64,000 nt of DNA from Ancistrus triradiatus (taxonomy: Eukaryota > Chordata > Actinopteri > Siluriformes > Loricariidae): contig JAJAGP010000421.1 in NCBI GenBank assembly GCA_025084515.1, positions 124,001 through 188,000 of the forward strand, read 5' to 3'. Below, one piece after another: positions 1-10,735 of this stretch (position 1 is its first letter; the number at the start of each line of letters is the position of its first letter). The notes beneath the pieces are model-generated. The model was given only the letters and a program-made list of their open reading frames with translations, had not been told where the DNA came from and made no database searches. A program made the translations under genes and the position numbers.

Positions 1-485
1 AGGTGAGATGGGGTGACCCAGAGTGGGCACCCTTATTTTATTTAAAGAACAGGGATCTATCAAAGTCTGCTCTTCACAACACATGTTTGTGGAAGTGTAT
101 CATGGCACGAACAAAGGAGATTTCTGAGGACCCCAGAAAAAAGAGTTGTTGATGCTCATTGGCCTGAAAAAAGTTACAAAGAGTTTGGACTCAAACCCAA
201 ACCACAGTCAGACAGATGTACAAAAAGAGGAAATTCAATTGTTACCCTCCCCAGGAGTGGTCGACCAAACAAAGATCACTCCAAGAGCAATGCGTGTAAT
301 ATAGTTGGCGAGGTCACAAAGGACCACAGGGTAACTTCTAAGCAACTGAAGGAACTCTCTCACATTGGCTAATGTTAATGTTCATGAGTCCACTATAAGA
401 AGAACACTGAACAACAATGGTGTGCATGGCAGGGTTGCAAGGAGAAAGCCACTGCTCTTCAAAAAAGCACATTGCTGCTCGTTTT
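1..485 (+). pseudogene. Tc1-like family A transposon, 5' half, cut by window start
   Basis: An ATG at 102 opens a reading frame starting MARTKEISEDPRKKVV, the N-terminal paired-like helix-turn-helix of a Tc1-like transposase. It is followed by the G-R-P-N-K linker motif near 258-275, seen in Tc1 proteins between the two DNA-binding subdomains. Frameshifts and stops break the frame after about 90 residues. The copy ends near 485, before the catalytic DDE domain. Other copies of this family lie at 13838, 17755, 25676, 30299, 42990 and 44015. Non-functional. Confidence 0.8.
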
Positions 486-544
486 GTCTAAAGAACAAAC
501 AAGTAAATAAATAAATAAACTAAAACATGAAACAAAAAAAAAAT

Positions 545-1215
545 AGTAAATAATGATTGATGTTGAATGGTTGATGTCAACAAGTGACTGTTGTCAGGGT
601 TTGGTACGAAAGCAGTTTCCACAAAAAGCTGAATCTTTGAGGAACAAAGATGGCAAGAAGATCTCCAGTTTGTCTCTTGAACATGCAAGAGAAAATTATT
701 GAAATGTTTAAAAACAGTATTCTTTAAATAAAGACTGAATGGGTTTTATATATTTCTCCCTCTATGGTGCATAATATCTTGATACAATTGAATGAATCTG
801 GAGGAAGGCTAAGGGTACAAGCTTAAGGTGGACACCCATGATCTCCAAACACTGCACATGGCCAAGGAATTACTTTGGCAAACCACTGTCAAGTACTGCA
901 GTATGGAGTTACATTCACAAATATCACTTAAGACATTAGCGTGCAAAAAATGGACTTCTGAGGACAAGAGGGCATCTTGGATGGATCCTCACGTGAGTGG
1001 TCACATGAAACAATATTCCAGATAACCCCCCCCCCCTTTTTTTTTTTTAAAGAAGGCAAAATTTGGGCCATGGCAAAAAGGAGCATCCAAACTGTTATCA
1101 GCAGCAACAGCAAAAGCTAGGGTCTGTCATGGTATGGGGTTATGTCAGTGCACTTGGCACTTCTGTGATGGCATAAATGCAGACAGGTACATTGCGATTT
1201 AATTATAACAAATTA
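545..1215 (+). pseudogene. Tc1-like family C transposase remnant
   Basis: An ATG at 650 begins MARRSPVCLLNMQEKIIEMF, the start of a different Tc1-like transposase. The following segment resembles an ISPSMVHNI helix-turn-helix and is full of stops. Near 1120-1160 the sequence reads like the catalytic core around the V-M-V-W-G and H-F-C-D-G segments. A C/T homopolymer block at 1026-1050 marks an internal deletion. The family is the same as the fold-back element at 2290. It directly abuts the truncated family A copy upstream. Confidence 0.7.
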
Positions 1216-1727
1216 CCATCTTCAATACAGTAGTAAACACATTTCTGCGTTTAAGTTTTTCCTCTAGAAGCCATCTAGAGTGGCTTTTTTTTTCACCTTT
1301 CAACCCAAAATTCTACAGCACTTTTGAAATATAAAACCTCTACTTGCCTTGCAACCCATGGAAAGTATATTTACTAGCTTTACTAACAGAATTCAATTGA
1401 ACTTTGAAAACACAATTACAGATTTTTCCTTTTATGCATTTGGCATTTAAACATGATGAATGTCATTACTTAAAGATGAGTTAAGATAAATTGCCATAAG
1501 AACATTGGGGTAATGGTTTTCTAATTATAAGCATATATTATTAATAATAAATTATAAATCTGTCATTTTTAGCAGAAATAGCCAACATCTGCTGCTTAAT
1601 ACTTAAACCTGTACACGTATTAATCTATATATTAAAATCCTATTAAGAGTACATTGATGTAAAATAGAAAAAGTATACATTCAAAAACATAAGCACAGTA
1701 GTGATTAACTTGAATATTACTCAAAAT
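1216..1727. other. AT-rich stretch, nothing recognised
   Basis: About 500 bases of AT-rich sequence with no supported coding frame, terminal repeat or RNA-like element. Probably old intron or intergenic DNA. Confidence 0.5.
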
Positions 1728-2072
1728 TAATTTATTGCTTTATCCTCCTATCCTGGTCAGGGTCGCTGCCTAGCTGGCAGCATGTGGCACCAAGGCAGGA
1801 ACAACCCTAGACAGGGTGCCAATCCATCATAGGGCACATACACTCACACTCTCATAGGACACACTAAGGGGCACTTTGGAAACATTTAACCTAACACGCA
1901 TGTCTTTGGAATGCGGGAGGAGGGAACCGGAGTACCCAGTGAAAAAAACCCATGCGAACACAGGAAGAACATGCAAACTTCACACAGGCGGAGCCCAAGG
2001 TCCGGATCGAGCAGGGGATCTTGGAGCTGTGAGGTGGTGACTGTGCTAACCACTGCACCACAATACCAGCCC
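1728..2072 (-). repeat. HE1/DANA-like tRNA-derived SINE, near full length
   Basis: On the minus strand the 5' end at about 2070 reads GTGGTGCAGTGGTTAGCAC, a tRNA-like head. It is followed by the typical body segments: TTTGCATGTTC, GTGGGTTTT-type, the CTCCGGTT segment and AAAGACATGC, then a tail near 1745-1830 with GGATTGGCACCCTG and a GACC-rich end. This order is that of the HE1/DANA class of fish SINEs. Fragments of the same family are at 4440, 10585, 29733, 40395 and 51500. Confidence 0.75.
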
Positions 2073-2289
2073 ACATTCAAAATTGAATTCTTTACAACGT
2101 TTGGATCTGCAGTGTTACACAGTTGTGTATGTGGACCATTGATGATTACAGTAAATTACATACCTGGAGTCATTTTGTTGTGGCATCAATATATCCTCCA
2201 GTCATCTAGTGGAAGCATTTCACAATTAAAGTTTATGAGAGTAATATAGAGAACAAAGGAGAAAAAAAACAACAACAAAAAAAAACCCA

Positions 2290-3395
2290 ACCCCAAATCA
2301 GAAAATGTTGGGACAGTATGGAAAGTGCAGTCTGTCTGTTTTACATTTACTTTTTCTTCTATTTTGTTTCAGACAAAACCCAAGATATTTCATTTTTTTC
2401 TGGTAAACTTCATTTCATTTGTTAATAAACATCCATTCCTGCATTTCAAGCTTACAACACATTTCAAACAAAGTTGGGACAGGGGCAGTTCAGGTCTAAT
2501 AATGAGGTAAAAAAAAACTTATATAATGATGTGATTTGCAAACAGGTGATTGTAATCATAATTTAGTACAAATCCATATCCACAAAAGGCTGAGTTTTTG
2601 AGAAGGAAAGATTGATCCAGAGAACACAGTGTCCATTTCTTCCAAAACTGATCTGGATTACTGATTGGTCTGACCACAATACAAGTTTCCTCTGTCATGG
2701 CCCATCCTAGATGCTTCAGTGTCCAGAGAATTTGACGCTGTTTCAGGACATGGTTAACATAAGGTTTGTTTTTTTGTACAGTAATGTTTTAAGTGGCATT
2801 TGTGAATACAACTCTGCATTGTAGTATTTGATAAAGGTTTGATAAAGTAATCTCTTTACCATATGGCTGTAATCAGCTATTGATGAATGACGGTTCTTGA
2901 TCCAGTGCTGTCTGAGGGATCAGAGACCACGAATGTTCAGTTTAGGCTTGTGCCCTTCCCCTTTATGCACTGATATCATTTAATGATATTATGCACTGTA
3001 GAGGGAGAAATATGTAAATCCCGTCCAATCTTTGTTTGAGGAAAATTGATTTTAAACATTTCATCAATTTTCTGACACATTTGTTGATAAATCTGTACTC
3101 CTTAGATACTCAGTCTTTTGTGGATACTGTTTTTTTTTTTTTGACCAAATCATGATTATAATTGATGTTGACATCATGTTTGAAATCATATCATATAATT
3201 TCGTTTTTTTCATCTCATAACTAGGCCTAAATTGCCTTGTTCCAACTTTTTTTAGAATGTGTTTCAGTCCTGAAATGCAATGAATGTTTTTTGATGAATG
3301 AAATTGAGCTGACAAGAAAAACATGAAATATCTTTGGTTCATACTTTCTGAAATTAATTAAAATATGAAATTCAAAGTAAATGTAAGATACAATA
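2290..3395. mobile_element. fold-back derivative of Tc1-like family C
   Basis: The left side (2293-2615, + orientation) starts CCCCAAATCAG with GTTGGGACAG, the terminus and 5' untranslated region of the family. From about 2617 to 3340-3395 the sequence is the same family in minus orientation, from the middle of the transposase back through the helix-turn-helix (ISPSTVHNII near 2980-3030) to the 5' region (AAAAAGTTGGAAC near 3238-3255). Two 5' ends therefore face each other and the catalytic 3' half is missing. The minus reading frame has several stops. The right terminus is eroded into an ATT repeat. Confidence 0.7.
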
Positions 3396-3397
3396 CA

Positions 3398-3430
<33 letters not shown>

Positions 3431-3460
3431 AATTATTATTATTATTATTATTATTATAAC
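3396..3460. repeat. (ATT)n microsatellite
   Basis: About 60 bases of ATT/TTA units with one interruption, directly at the eroded end of the fold-back element. Confidence 0.9.
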
Positions 3461-4439
3461 TTTCTTATCTCATCCCATCTCACCCACATGCCTCTTAACA
3501 TGCATGTTCAGCCATGTTCAGTACATTTGGTTACAGTTACATTCCCCTATCCAAATTTTATCCTTAATGGAAAAGTTATCTGATAGAATATATTATATTT
3601 CAGAATTGTATGCTATCCAGAGGTGTTTAACTTTATTTCAGTATAAATATTTATCTCACTGATGATATTTCCATTGTATTGAATTATATGTCTGTATTGA
3701 AAGATTGTTTAGAAGATTCAGAGCACTTCAGAAGTGCTGATAGTGGAACGAGGACATTTACACAAAATCAGAATGCAAATAAGGTCAGCATACTTTTTGT
3801 GATGGGATGTGTTGGGGATTTGGACCCAGGTGCAAAACCTGGGAATAATTTACAATACAATAAAGACAATAAATATACATATTACATTTATAAGCAATAC
3901 ATATTTTAAGCAATGAGTGTATGTATTAAGGCCGTATTTAAAAAATCACTGGGTGACATGGATGACTTGTACAGTATGTGACAAATTTATTAAAAATAAG
4001 CCCCTTTCAATAATAATAATAATAGTAGTAATAATAATAGTAGTAGTAATACTAATTATTTTATTTATATAGTGCCTTTTTCAAACTCAATCACACTTGA
4101 GTTATGTGTACACTGAGTGTATGGAGAGAGAAAGCCTCTCATTGCATGCATTCTCTTTACATAATATATAACTGTTCAGATCAGAACTGTTTACCATTTT
4201 TACACATGTAGATTTATATAAATCACTTTTCCAAAATTATTAATTATTTAAATTTTCTTAAACTGCTCAAATTCACATGTATAACATGTAAAAAGTCTAT
4301 GTAATGTCAAATGCGTTCAGTATTGCCAAATCTACCATGTAAAATTATGAAAGAGCACTTTACTTATAAAACGTTAACATATCAAATCTGAAGTCTTGCA
4401 ACTGAAGGTCATATGTTACAATGAACACCAAGCTTAGTT
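3461..4439. other. no gene; AT-rich with short (AAT/AGT)n tract
   Basis: AT-rich sequence without recognised genes. An impure AAT/AGT trinucleotide tract lies at 4008-4060, followed by TTATTTATATAGTGCC, which resembles the end of fish LINE-type repeats. Confidence 0.45.
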
Positions 4440-4570
4440 AAATCTCATTCATTCACTCATTTTCTTATCTGCTTAATCCTTAATCAGGGTCGGAGGAAAG
4501 CCGGTGCCCAGCTGGAGACACAGGGTGCAAGGCAGGAACAAAGCTACACAGTGCGCCAATCCATTGTAGT
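4440..4570 (-). repeat. HE1-like SINE fragment (3' part)
   Basis: The segment containing CAGGGTCGGAGG, CAAGGCAGGAACAA and GCGCCAATCCAT matches the tail region of the SINE at 1728-2072 in the same orientation. The tRNA-like head is missing. Confidence 0.6.
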
Positions 4571-6420
4571 TAAATAATAACTGATGTTAACAGTTTTCCT
4601 AGACAATAATTCCAATGTCCAGAAATGTATGCAATCTATTTACATATTTGGTTATCTATAACCTTGCGAGAACACTGAAAGATTCCATATGCATTAATTC
4701 ACTCTTAAGTTCTGCTAGCGAGTGGTGATGTATCATGGTGAGTAGTCTGTATCATAGACGGCTATCAGTGCAGTAAATGTGTAGAGATTGAAAACTGAAT
4801 TTGGAACAAAAGTATAGGCACATGTTTAATAAGTGGTTAGCCCTGAGGAGACAGAGCTCTTCAGAGTGTCATTATGCTGGAGTGAGATCTTGCCTATTAG
4901 CTGTGCTAATTCTGAGATGGGAGCAAATGGAGTACCATGAATCATCCAGTGAATAGCCAAAACAATAAGTTGCCTCAGGCATTCTGTGCCATACATATGC
5001 AATTAGACAAAATTAGCTGATCAGTGCACCGCTCTCTCAGTGACCATCTTTCACATATTATATTTTCAGTCTAGTTTAGTGTTCTGCCAAACAGAGTCAA
5101 ACTAAAGAAAGCTTTAGAAAAATAAAGTGAAAAGTCAGTGTTTTGCTTCCTCTGCTAGAGGTTTCTTAAGCCTGATTTATGCTGGGTCAGGCATGCCAGA
5201 CTTAAGATTTAAAAGCCTGGAGTCTTTCTGGTTTATTATAACAGTACAAGGTTTTAGCTGTCCATCAGACAATTTATTTGGTGGCATAGAGGCACTAATA
5301 TGAGGTGTAACATATTTGAAAGGCTGTTTTATAATAAGCATAAACGTGGTTTTATGTATTACATCTGAATAATCTCTGCCGCAGCTTTATCGACACAAAT
5401 TATAAAGGTAACATATTCTGCTCTCTGCTCAAACAAACTGCTTCTATGTTTCAACAGGGCAAGGAAGTTGTTGATTTTGCTTTTGAGATAGACAGCATTG
5501 CAAAGCTCCAAATACTTATTTCTAAGTAATGTTGATGATCTTCTGAGAAATTATATCTTCTGACTCACTTAAAAAGTTGAAGTGACCCATAAGGAAATGT
5601 CTAATGACTAAAAAAATCTACTTTGATGTCAAAGGCAAGAGTGGTTCATTTATAACAGGGGAAAAATGTTATGGTGAAAAATGCATTAGTACATTTGTGG
5701 CAAAGCAATGGGAGCATTTGAAATAAAAAAGTCATTATGATTATTTTTTTCATACAATTAAACATGTATTTTGCTTTTCAACTTGCATCACTTGGAAAAA
5801 AAAAAACTGTGATGAAAAAGTAAGCTTATGTCTGTAATACTGAGTGTATCAGGATGGATATTGGTGAAAGATTTTTACCAGACTATAAATGTCTAGACTG
5901 ATTACACTCACTGAAATTACATAAAAGGCTCTGTCTGATATTAACCACTGAAATTTTATAACCATAGTAATTCTATTAGCACAGCTCAAAACTGGTTACA
6001 TCAGCTAAGATCTTAACCAGATGACAGGTTGCTAAGCTGTAAATGTGATAATCATTTACATGTCTTCCATAACAATTTTGTCTATAATTTCCAGCATTGA
6101 CTATGCTGATAGCAAACACCCAGTTGATATACCTCTTCCCATCCTGAGGTACACCATTCAGTCAGATCTATGTCAATATACAGTGCTCAAAATGTACACA
6201 TATCTTGCTACCAAATTCAATATTTAATTATTGAGCCATCACTATGAGTGCGGAATGAAACAGATAAATTATTACTGTGTTATTATTAATGTGTATTATA
6301 CATGTATTATATTATTATATGTGTATTATATACACACAGATGTTTAGACAGAGTGGACACATTGCATAGTCAATGTATCAGGTACAATTAATGTGTAAGT
6401 TCTCTTTGTTGGTATATACA
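4571..6420. other. AT-rich, nothing recognised
   Basis: About 1.85 kb of AT-rich DNA without an open frame of convincing composition, splice-flanked exon or transposon end. Confidence 0.5.
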
Positions 6421-6661
6421 GCCCACTCCACAATTATTGGCACCCCTGGAAAAGATGAGTAACAGGAGATACAAGAAATTCACCTTTTGGAAAATTTGCT
6501 TAATCTCACATCGAAAATGAGACATTGAAGTTAGTTTAGTAAAAAGAAAATCAACAAATAACTCTTTTTAACAAAACCATACGTGCCACAACTATTGGCA
6601 CTACTAGACATTCTTTGAAACAAAATGTAAAGTGTGTTTTTTCATATATATATATATATAT

Positions 6662-7128
6662 ATACTGTGCAAATGTCTTAGGCATTCAATTACAGACTGT
6701 AGTCCATCTGTTTCTGTACATACTCTGTTAGTCCACTTTACTCTGCTCTCTAATGGTCAGGACTCTCACAGGACCAGCACAGATCAGGTACTATTTGGGT
6801 GTTGGATCATTCTCAGCACTGCAGTGACACTGATGTGGTGATAGTGTGTTAGTGTGTGTTGTGCTGGTATGAGTGGATCAGACACAGCAGTGCTGCTGGA
6901 GTTTTAAAACACATCATTGTCACCGCTGAACTGAAAATAGTTTACCAGCCAAAAATGTCCAGTCACCAGCATCCTGTAGGCCATATCCTGTAAGCACTCT
7001 TGGACTAGTCTGTAGCTATAGAACTACAAAGTCCAGTGACCACTAAACCTTAAATAAAGAGTATAAATTAGCAGAATATAAATTGAAAAATACAGAATGT
7101 CTAAGACATTTACACAGAACTGTATATT
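6662..7128. mobile_element. MITE with TIR ACTGTGCAAATGTCTTAGGC
   Basis: The left end TACTGTGCAAATGTCTTAGGC follows a (TA)n run, and the right end AAGACATTTACACAGAACTGTA is its imperfect inverse, followed by TA. The interior (about 6690-7031) is an internally deleted copy of the long-TIR repeat found at 12757-13403. TIR form and TA flanks suggest mobilisation by a Tc1/mariner transposase. No coding capacity. Confidence 0.65.
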
Positions 7129-7452
7129 TAACTTTTTTAATTTAAGAAAAAGTTATAAGAGTGTATTAGAACTTCAATCAGTAATCCATGACTTTTGGGT
7201 ATTTATATGAGGTGACAGTAGAGGTTCCATTCTCTAAGACATTCTTAAGCATGGAAAACACACGATTCAAATGGCTGTTAAAAATAGTTACTTGTCTGAA
7301 AATGTACAAATCTACAATTAGAGCAGTATTCCATCAATTGGAACTGTGACAAACTTGAGTATTGTAAGACAGAAAAGGCATATATAGTCGTAACATCTTG
7401 GGGTTCTCTCCAAAACTGCTCTCAGGTGTCAAACTCCATGCCAACTGATTAT

Positions 7453-7636
7453 ACTGTGGTGGCCTAGTGGTTAAGGTACTGGACTTTGGACCAAAAGGTC
7501 CAGGGTCCAAATCCCACCTCTGCCATGCTGCCACTGTTGGGTCCCTGAGCAAGACCCTTAACCCACAATGCTTGGATTGTATTGACTGTATATTGAGACG
7601 TATCAATTGTAAGTCTCTCTGTAATGTAAATGTAAA
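7453..7636 (+). repeat. tRNA-derived SINE with TSD
   Basis: The head has a pol III A box TGGCCTAGTGG and a B box GGTCCAAATCC, followed by the conserved body CTGCCACTGTTGGGTCC and an AATGTAAATGTAAA tail. Short direct repeats ATTATA flank it. The surrounding family D sequence resumes directly, and another copy of that family at 49160-49180 is uninterrupted at the same place. Confidence 0.8.
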
Positions 7637-8368
7637 TTATAGATTGGAAGGCTTGCCAGGAAAACGCCTTTCCTGTATCTAACCATAAATGTAAGGACTT
7701 GGAGCTGGGATTGAACTTTTATGTGTTCTACTATATGTTCAGAGGAAATGAAAATAAGCTTTTTGACAGCAAACACTGGTTTGGAATAAACATAAGGACG
7801 ACTACACTGAAAAGAGTCACTTTTATTTTACCCACTGATAAGTGTAGTAAGTATACCAAGACAATTTAAATCAAAATGTGTCTCTGTCTGCCAAGAATCT
7901 AAAAATGGATTGGAAATGGATTTTCCAGCAGGGAAACGATCCAAAACGTATGTCCAGATCGACTCAAAAATAGTTTACTAATCTTCAGGCTTCTGCCATG
8001 GTCATCATAGTTTGCTGATAGAAACCCTATAGGAAACCTAATGAGAAGAGTGCACAACAGAGGACGTAGGAGCCTGGACAATCTGGGATTTTGTAGAAAA
8101 AGGAATGGCCTCAATCTCCCTGATCTGTATTCTTAAAATGTATAATATGTTACAGGAGAAGAAAGTTGTGGTAAAAAGGAAGGTGTTATACAGTGAAAAT
8201 GAAGTGTATAAAGTATTATATGGAGAAGGTGCAATAATTGTGTGCCACATATTGGTTTTGTTTTGTTTTTTGAGGACATTTTAAAAGTTTGTAACATTTC
8301 TAATTTTTTCAGAGTGAGATTAGGATTTTTTTTACTCATCTTTACTACAGTTATTGGCACAGGGGACT

Positions 8369-9482
8369 ATAACAAGTGACTGCATATCATATGTTGCTGT
8401 GCACACTCTGTCAGCCTCCTCTTATCTATAACCTTTTGTCAGTGGAAACAGACCATAATGGGACTATCATAGTGCATGTATTATTCAGGTTCCGGATTGT
8501 TTCTTATCCTGACATTCATGTGGACATGGTAGTGTGTCTGGCATCATTCTTTGATATCAGTGACGTGCAGTGAGGTCAAGAACGGGTGAAGCACTGGACA
8601 GAATGTGCCAAATTTCCACATTCATGTACCTCAAAGAGATTATATTATTCAATTCTTAGTAAATTTGTTTGATTACGCAGTGATTGCTTTCTATTTAATA
8701 TTGCGTTCTTAACGCACACACCGCCTATTTGAGTCATGTTTTAGTTCTTGGTTTTCGGTGCGCTTTGATGCGGACTGTGTATAGGATCTCTCCCCGATAT
8801 TCATTATCACTTGGTGCAAAGATGTTGGATGGACCAAGAAAGGCTCTAACTCATCTGTGCCCACAACGGCCCTTGTTGTCAATAAAGTTATAAATAAAGG
8901 TATTCACTCGTTCAACAAAGGAAGTGTCATCAGTACGTGGGCTCTAGTACACCCTCATTATTTTGGCAGAGGTAATGGCTGCTTCTCATGGCCTCTCTTT
9001 TTTTTTTCATTGCAGTTTTATCGATAGTAACAAGCCTAAATATCTTTTACACCTATGAGAAATAAATTACCTAGCCTATGGATGGTGATGACATGGAAAT
9101 AAGAGTTCTACAAAAAGCATATTGGTGATATTCACACAAACAATCACAGGCATGCACTTATTCCCCATGCTCAGTTAAGTTTTGGTGTGATTGCGCAATA
9201 CGAGCAGATTCAGACCTATCAGTGTCTGTACTTCATTGTGCCTTGAGGGTCAATTACAGCCAAACTCTGCAAATCTGCAATTTTGACAAGACAAACAATC
9301 GAGATTCATAGAGAAATTGCATGTTTAACACAGACCAGAGAGGAAAAAAATATAATTTCACATTTCATTACATTTATTTGTTATTGGAATATAACAGGTG
9401 AGGCACTGCCTCTCCACCTCTCTGTGTCTGTCAAATGTCTGTACGCTGAGTTTTTCTTTTTCTTCTTTTTTTGCCTGTGCAG
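8369..9482. other. no gene; possible DNA-transposon terminal motif at 8558
   Basis: No coding sequence recognised before the acceptor of the SNARE exon. CAGTGACGTGCAGTGAGGTC at 8558-8577 resembles the terminal sequence of some fish DNA transposons, and GGTGAGGCACTGCCTC at 9400-9415 resembles the subterminal part of such ends, but a clean inverted pair is not visible. The last 35 bases are the pyrimidine tract of the exon. Confidence 0.35.
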
Positions 9483-9641
9483 AGCCTGCTGTCACCCTTA
9501 ACAGACCTGTCTGAGGAGGGCCTGTTGGTTGGGCCATGTGAGACTGTGGAAGGACATGAACAGCAAGCCTTTCTATCGGAGATCAGTGAGGAGGATGTGG
9601 AGGTCTTGCGCCAAAGAGAAGAAGCACTGCTACAGATAGAG
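9483..9641 (+). CDS. tsnare1: internal exon of a t-SNARE gene (TSNARE1-like), lead-in to SNARE motif
   Basis: The exon is preceded by a long pyrimidine tract ending in TGCCTGTGCAG and followed by GAG|GTGTGC, so both splice sites are canonical. It is 53 codons in phase 0 at both ends. The translation has an acidic linker, then FLSEISEEDVEVLRQREEAL and LQIE. An acidic E-E-D run followed by (R)QRE-A/S-(I)-Q(L/I)E is the entry to the SNARE helix in endosomal Qa syntaxins and TSNARE1. Its last residues join in frame to the exon at 46355, and the joint LQIE-RDMLDVN aligns residue for residue with the RQLEADIMDIN region of syntaxin-7. Family knowledge: such proteins are membrane fusion SNAREs of the endosomal system; TSNARE1 is the metazoan protein with this core. 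The symbol is inferred from the short core only; stx7/stx12-like is the alternative. Preceding exons, including any SANT/Myb-like domain, are not recognised upstream. Confidence 0.72.
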
Positions 9642-9746
9642 GTGTGCGATAAGTTACCGCAGACCCCACGAACACCTGCTTTAGCAATGCCGACATCACA
9701 TTTTAAGGCAGGGGTTCTTAATGGGTCTTCTCTCAGACCTGCATCA

Positions 9747-9913
9747 TTAACCTCCTGAGACCTCGCGTACCCACATGAGGACATGACGTTTGTAGTCCTC
9801 AATTATAGACACTTGAGCATTTCACAAAAACAAAATTATGTCCTGTTCAAAGATGGTGCTCAGCTTTTATATTTAAAAAAAATCAGAGCCCTGAGGAGGT
9901 CTCAAGAGGTTAA
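9747..9913. mobile_element. TTAA-flanked MITE, 167 bp
   Basis: Starts TTAACCTCCTGAGACCT and ends AGGTCTCAAGAGGTTAA, the near-perfect inverse (one mismatch over 17). TTAA at both outer edges is the target-site signature of piggyBac-like elements. It lies 105 bases downstream of the donor of the SNARE exon. No coding capacity. Classification is inferred from the ends only. Confidence 0.6.
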
Positions 9914-10139
9914 GTTACAAACCAAAATTAGTTTAACTTTCTAACTCAACCATACTAAATGTTATTTTATAAAAGGCAAGCTGCAATCACTGTGAGCTAC
10001 TACCTATAAATAGTTTAACTAAGCTTTTTTATTCTCTCAAAATGACACTCATTCAATATGTTATATACAATTACTCTTTGATTTTCTTTATATTATGCTT
10101 GATAAGTGCTCTTAAGTACAGTATGTAGTTGCCCAGCTT

Positions 10140-10345
10140 CACCAAGAAGAGAATGGATTTCCAATTTGAGCCTGGCTCATCTCAAGGTTTTTTCCTTATG
10201 CATGTCATAGATTATTTTCTTTCCTATGGTCACCTCTAACTTCATTGTTTGGAGTCTAGACTTGGTTTATTGTAAAGCTGCTTTGCGGCATTGTGATTTG
10301 TTAAAAGCTCGATACCAGAACGCTAATATCTTAATCTTTACTAAA
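10140..10345 (+). repeat. LINE 3'-tail fragment
   Basis: Contains TGTAAAGCTGCTTTGCGGC and TTAAAAGCTCGATACCAG, a degenerate form of the GTAAAGCTGCTTTGTGAC...AAAGCGCTATA tail seen inverted at 33842-34010 in the L2-like element. It is a truncated 3' end with no reverse transcriptase sequence. Confidence 0.5.
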
Positions 10346-10584
10346 AAGGGTAATGTAATGTAGTAATATTCCCACTACAGTATCACAATACAAAATGTAA
10401 TTAAAATATTATTTTGGCTTTTTATGTATCTACAGTGCTCTATTCAGAGATTTTATATTTCTTTCATAGCTTTTAAAATGATATTACAATTGTATTCTCC
10501 AATTTTATCACATGGAAAATATTAGATGGCTTAATGACATGCTAAGTACTAGAAATACTCTTATATGTATAGTATTTTATTAGG

Positions 10585-10735
10585 GTGTCACAGAGTGTTT
10601 AGTGCTGTCACCGCTCCAGGGAACCCCAGTTTGATTCCTGTCCCAGACTGTGTCTGTTTGGAGTTTGCATGTTCTCTGTATCTCTATATATTTAGGTCTC
10701 TAATGTGTCTTAGTGTGAGTATGTTTTTGTGGTGG
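10585..10735 (+). repeat. HE1-like SINE fragment (head)
   Basis: Degenerate GTGTTTAGTGCTGTCACC head followed by GGAGTTTGCATGTTCTCTG, matching the first half of the SINE at 29733. Confidence 0.5.

Larger units (their letters stand above)
6421..8368 (+). mobile_element. Tc1-like family D transposon, interrupted by a MITE and a SINE
   Basis: The left end has CCACAATTATTGGCACCCC at 6430 and a second copy of the motif (GTGCCACAACTATTGGCAC) at 6584-6602. The right end has the same pair inverted near 8230-8360. Two direct copies within each inverted repeat is the IR/DR layout of many fish Tc1 elements. Between them lies a broken + strand transposase (about 7150-8140); near 7910-7970 it reads IFQQGNDPKRMSRST, the second catalytic-Asp region (QQDNDPKHTS in intact relatives) with the Asp replaced by Gly. 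Many stops make it dead. A MITE (6662-7128) and a SINE (7453-7636) sit inside it. Confidence 0.7.

Noticed and set aside
3679..3909. 76-residue + strand frame with a GT after QNQNANK
   Set aside because: Considered as an upstream SNARE exon, but it lacks a pyrimidine-rich acceptor and any SNARE-like sequence.
7453..7530. tRNA-like A and B boxes (also at 15941 and 48330)
   Set aside because: These are heads of SINEs, followed by SINE bodies and tails, not tRNA genes.
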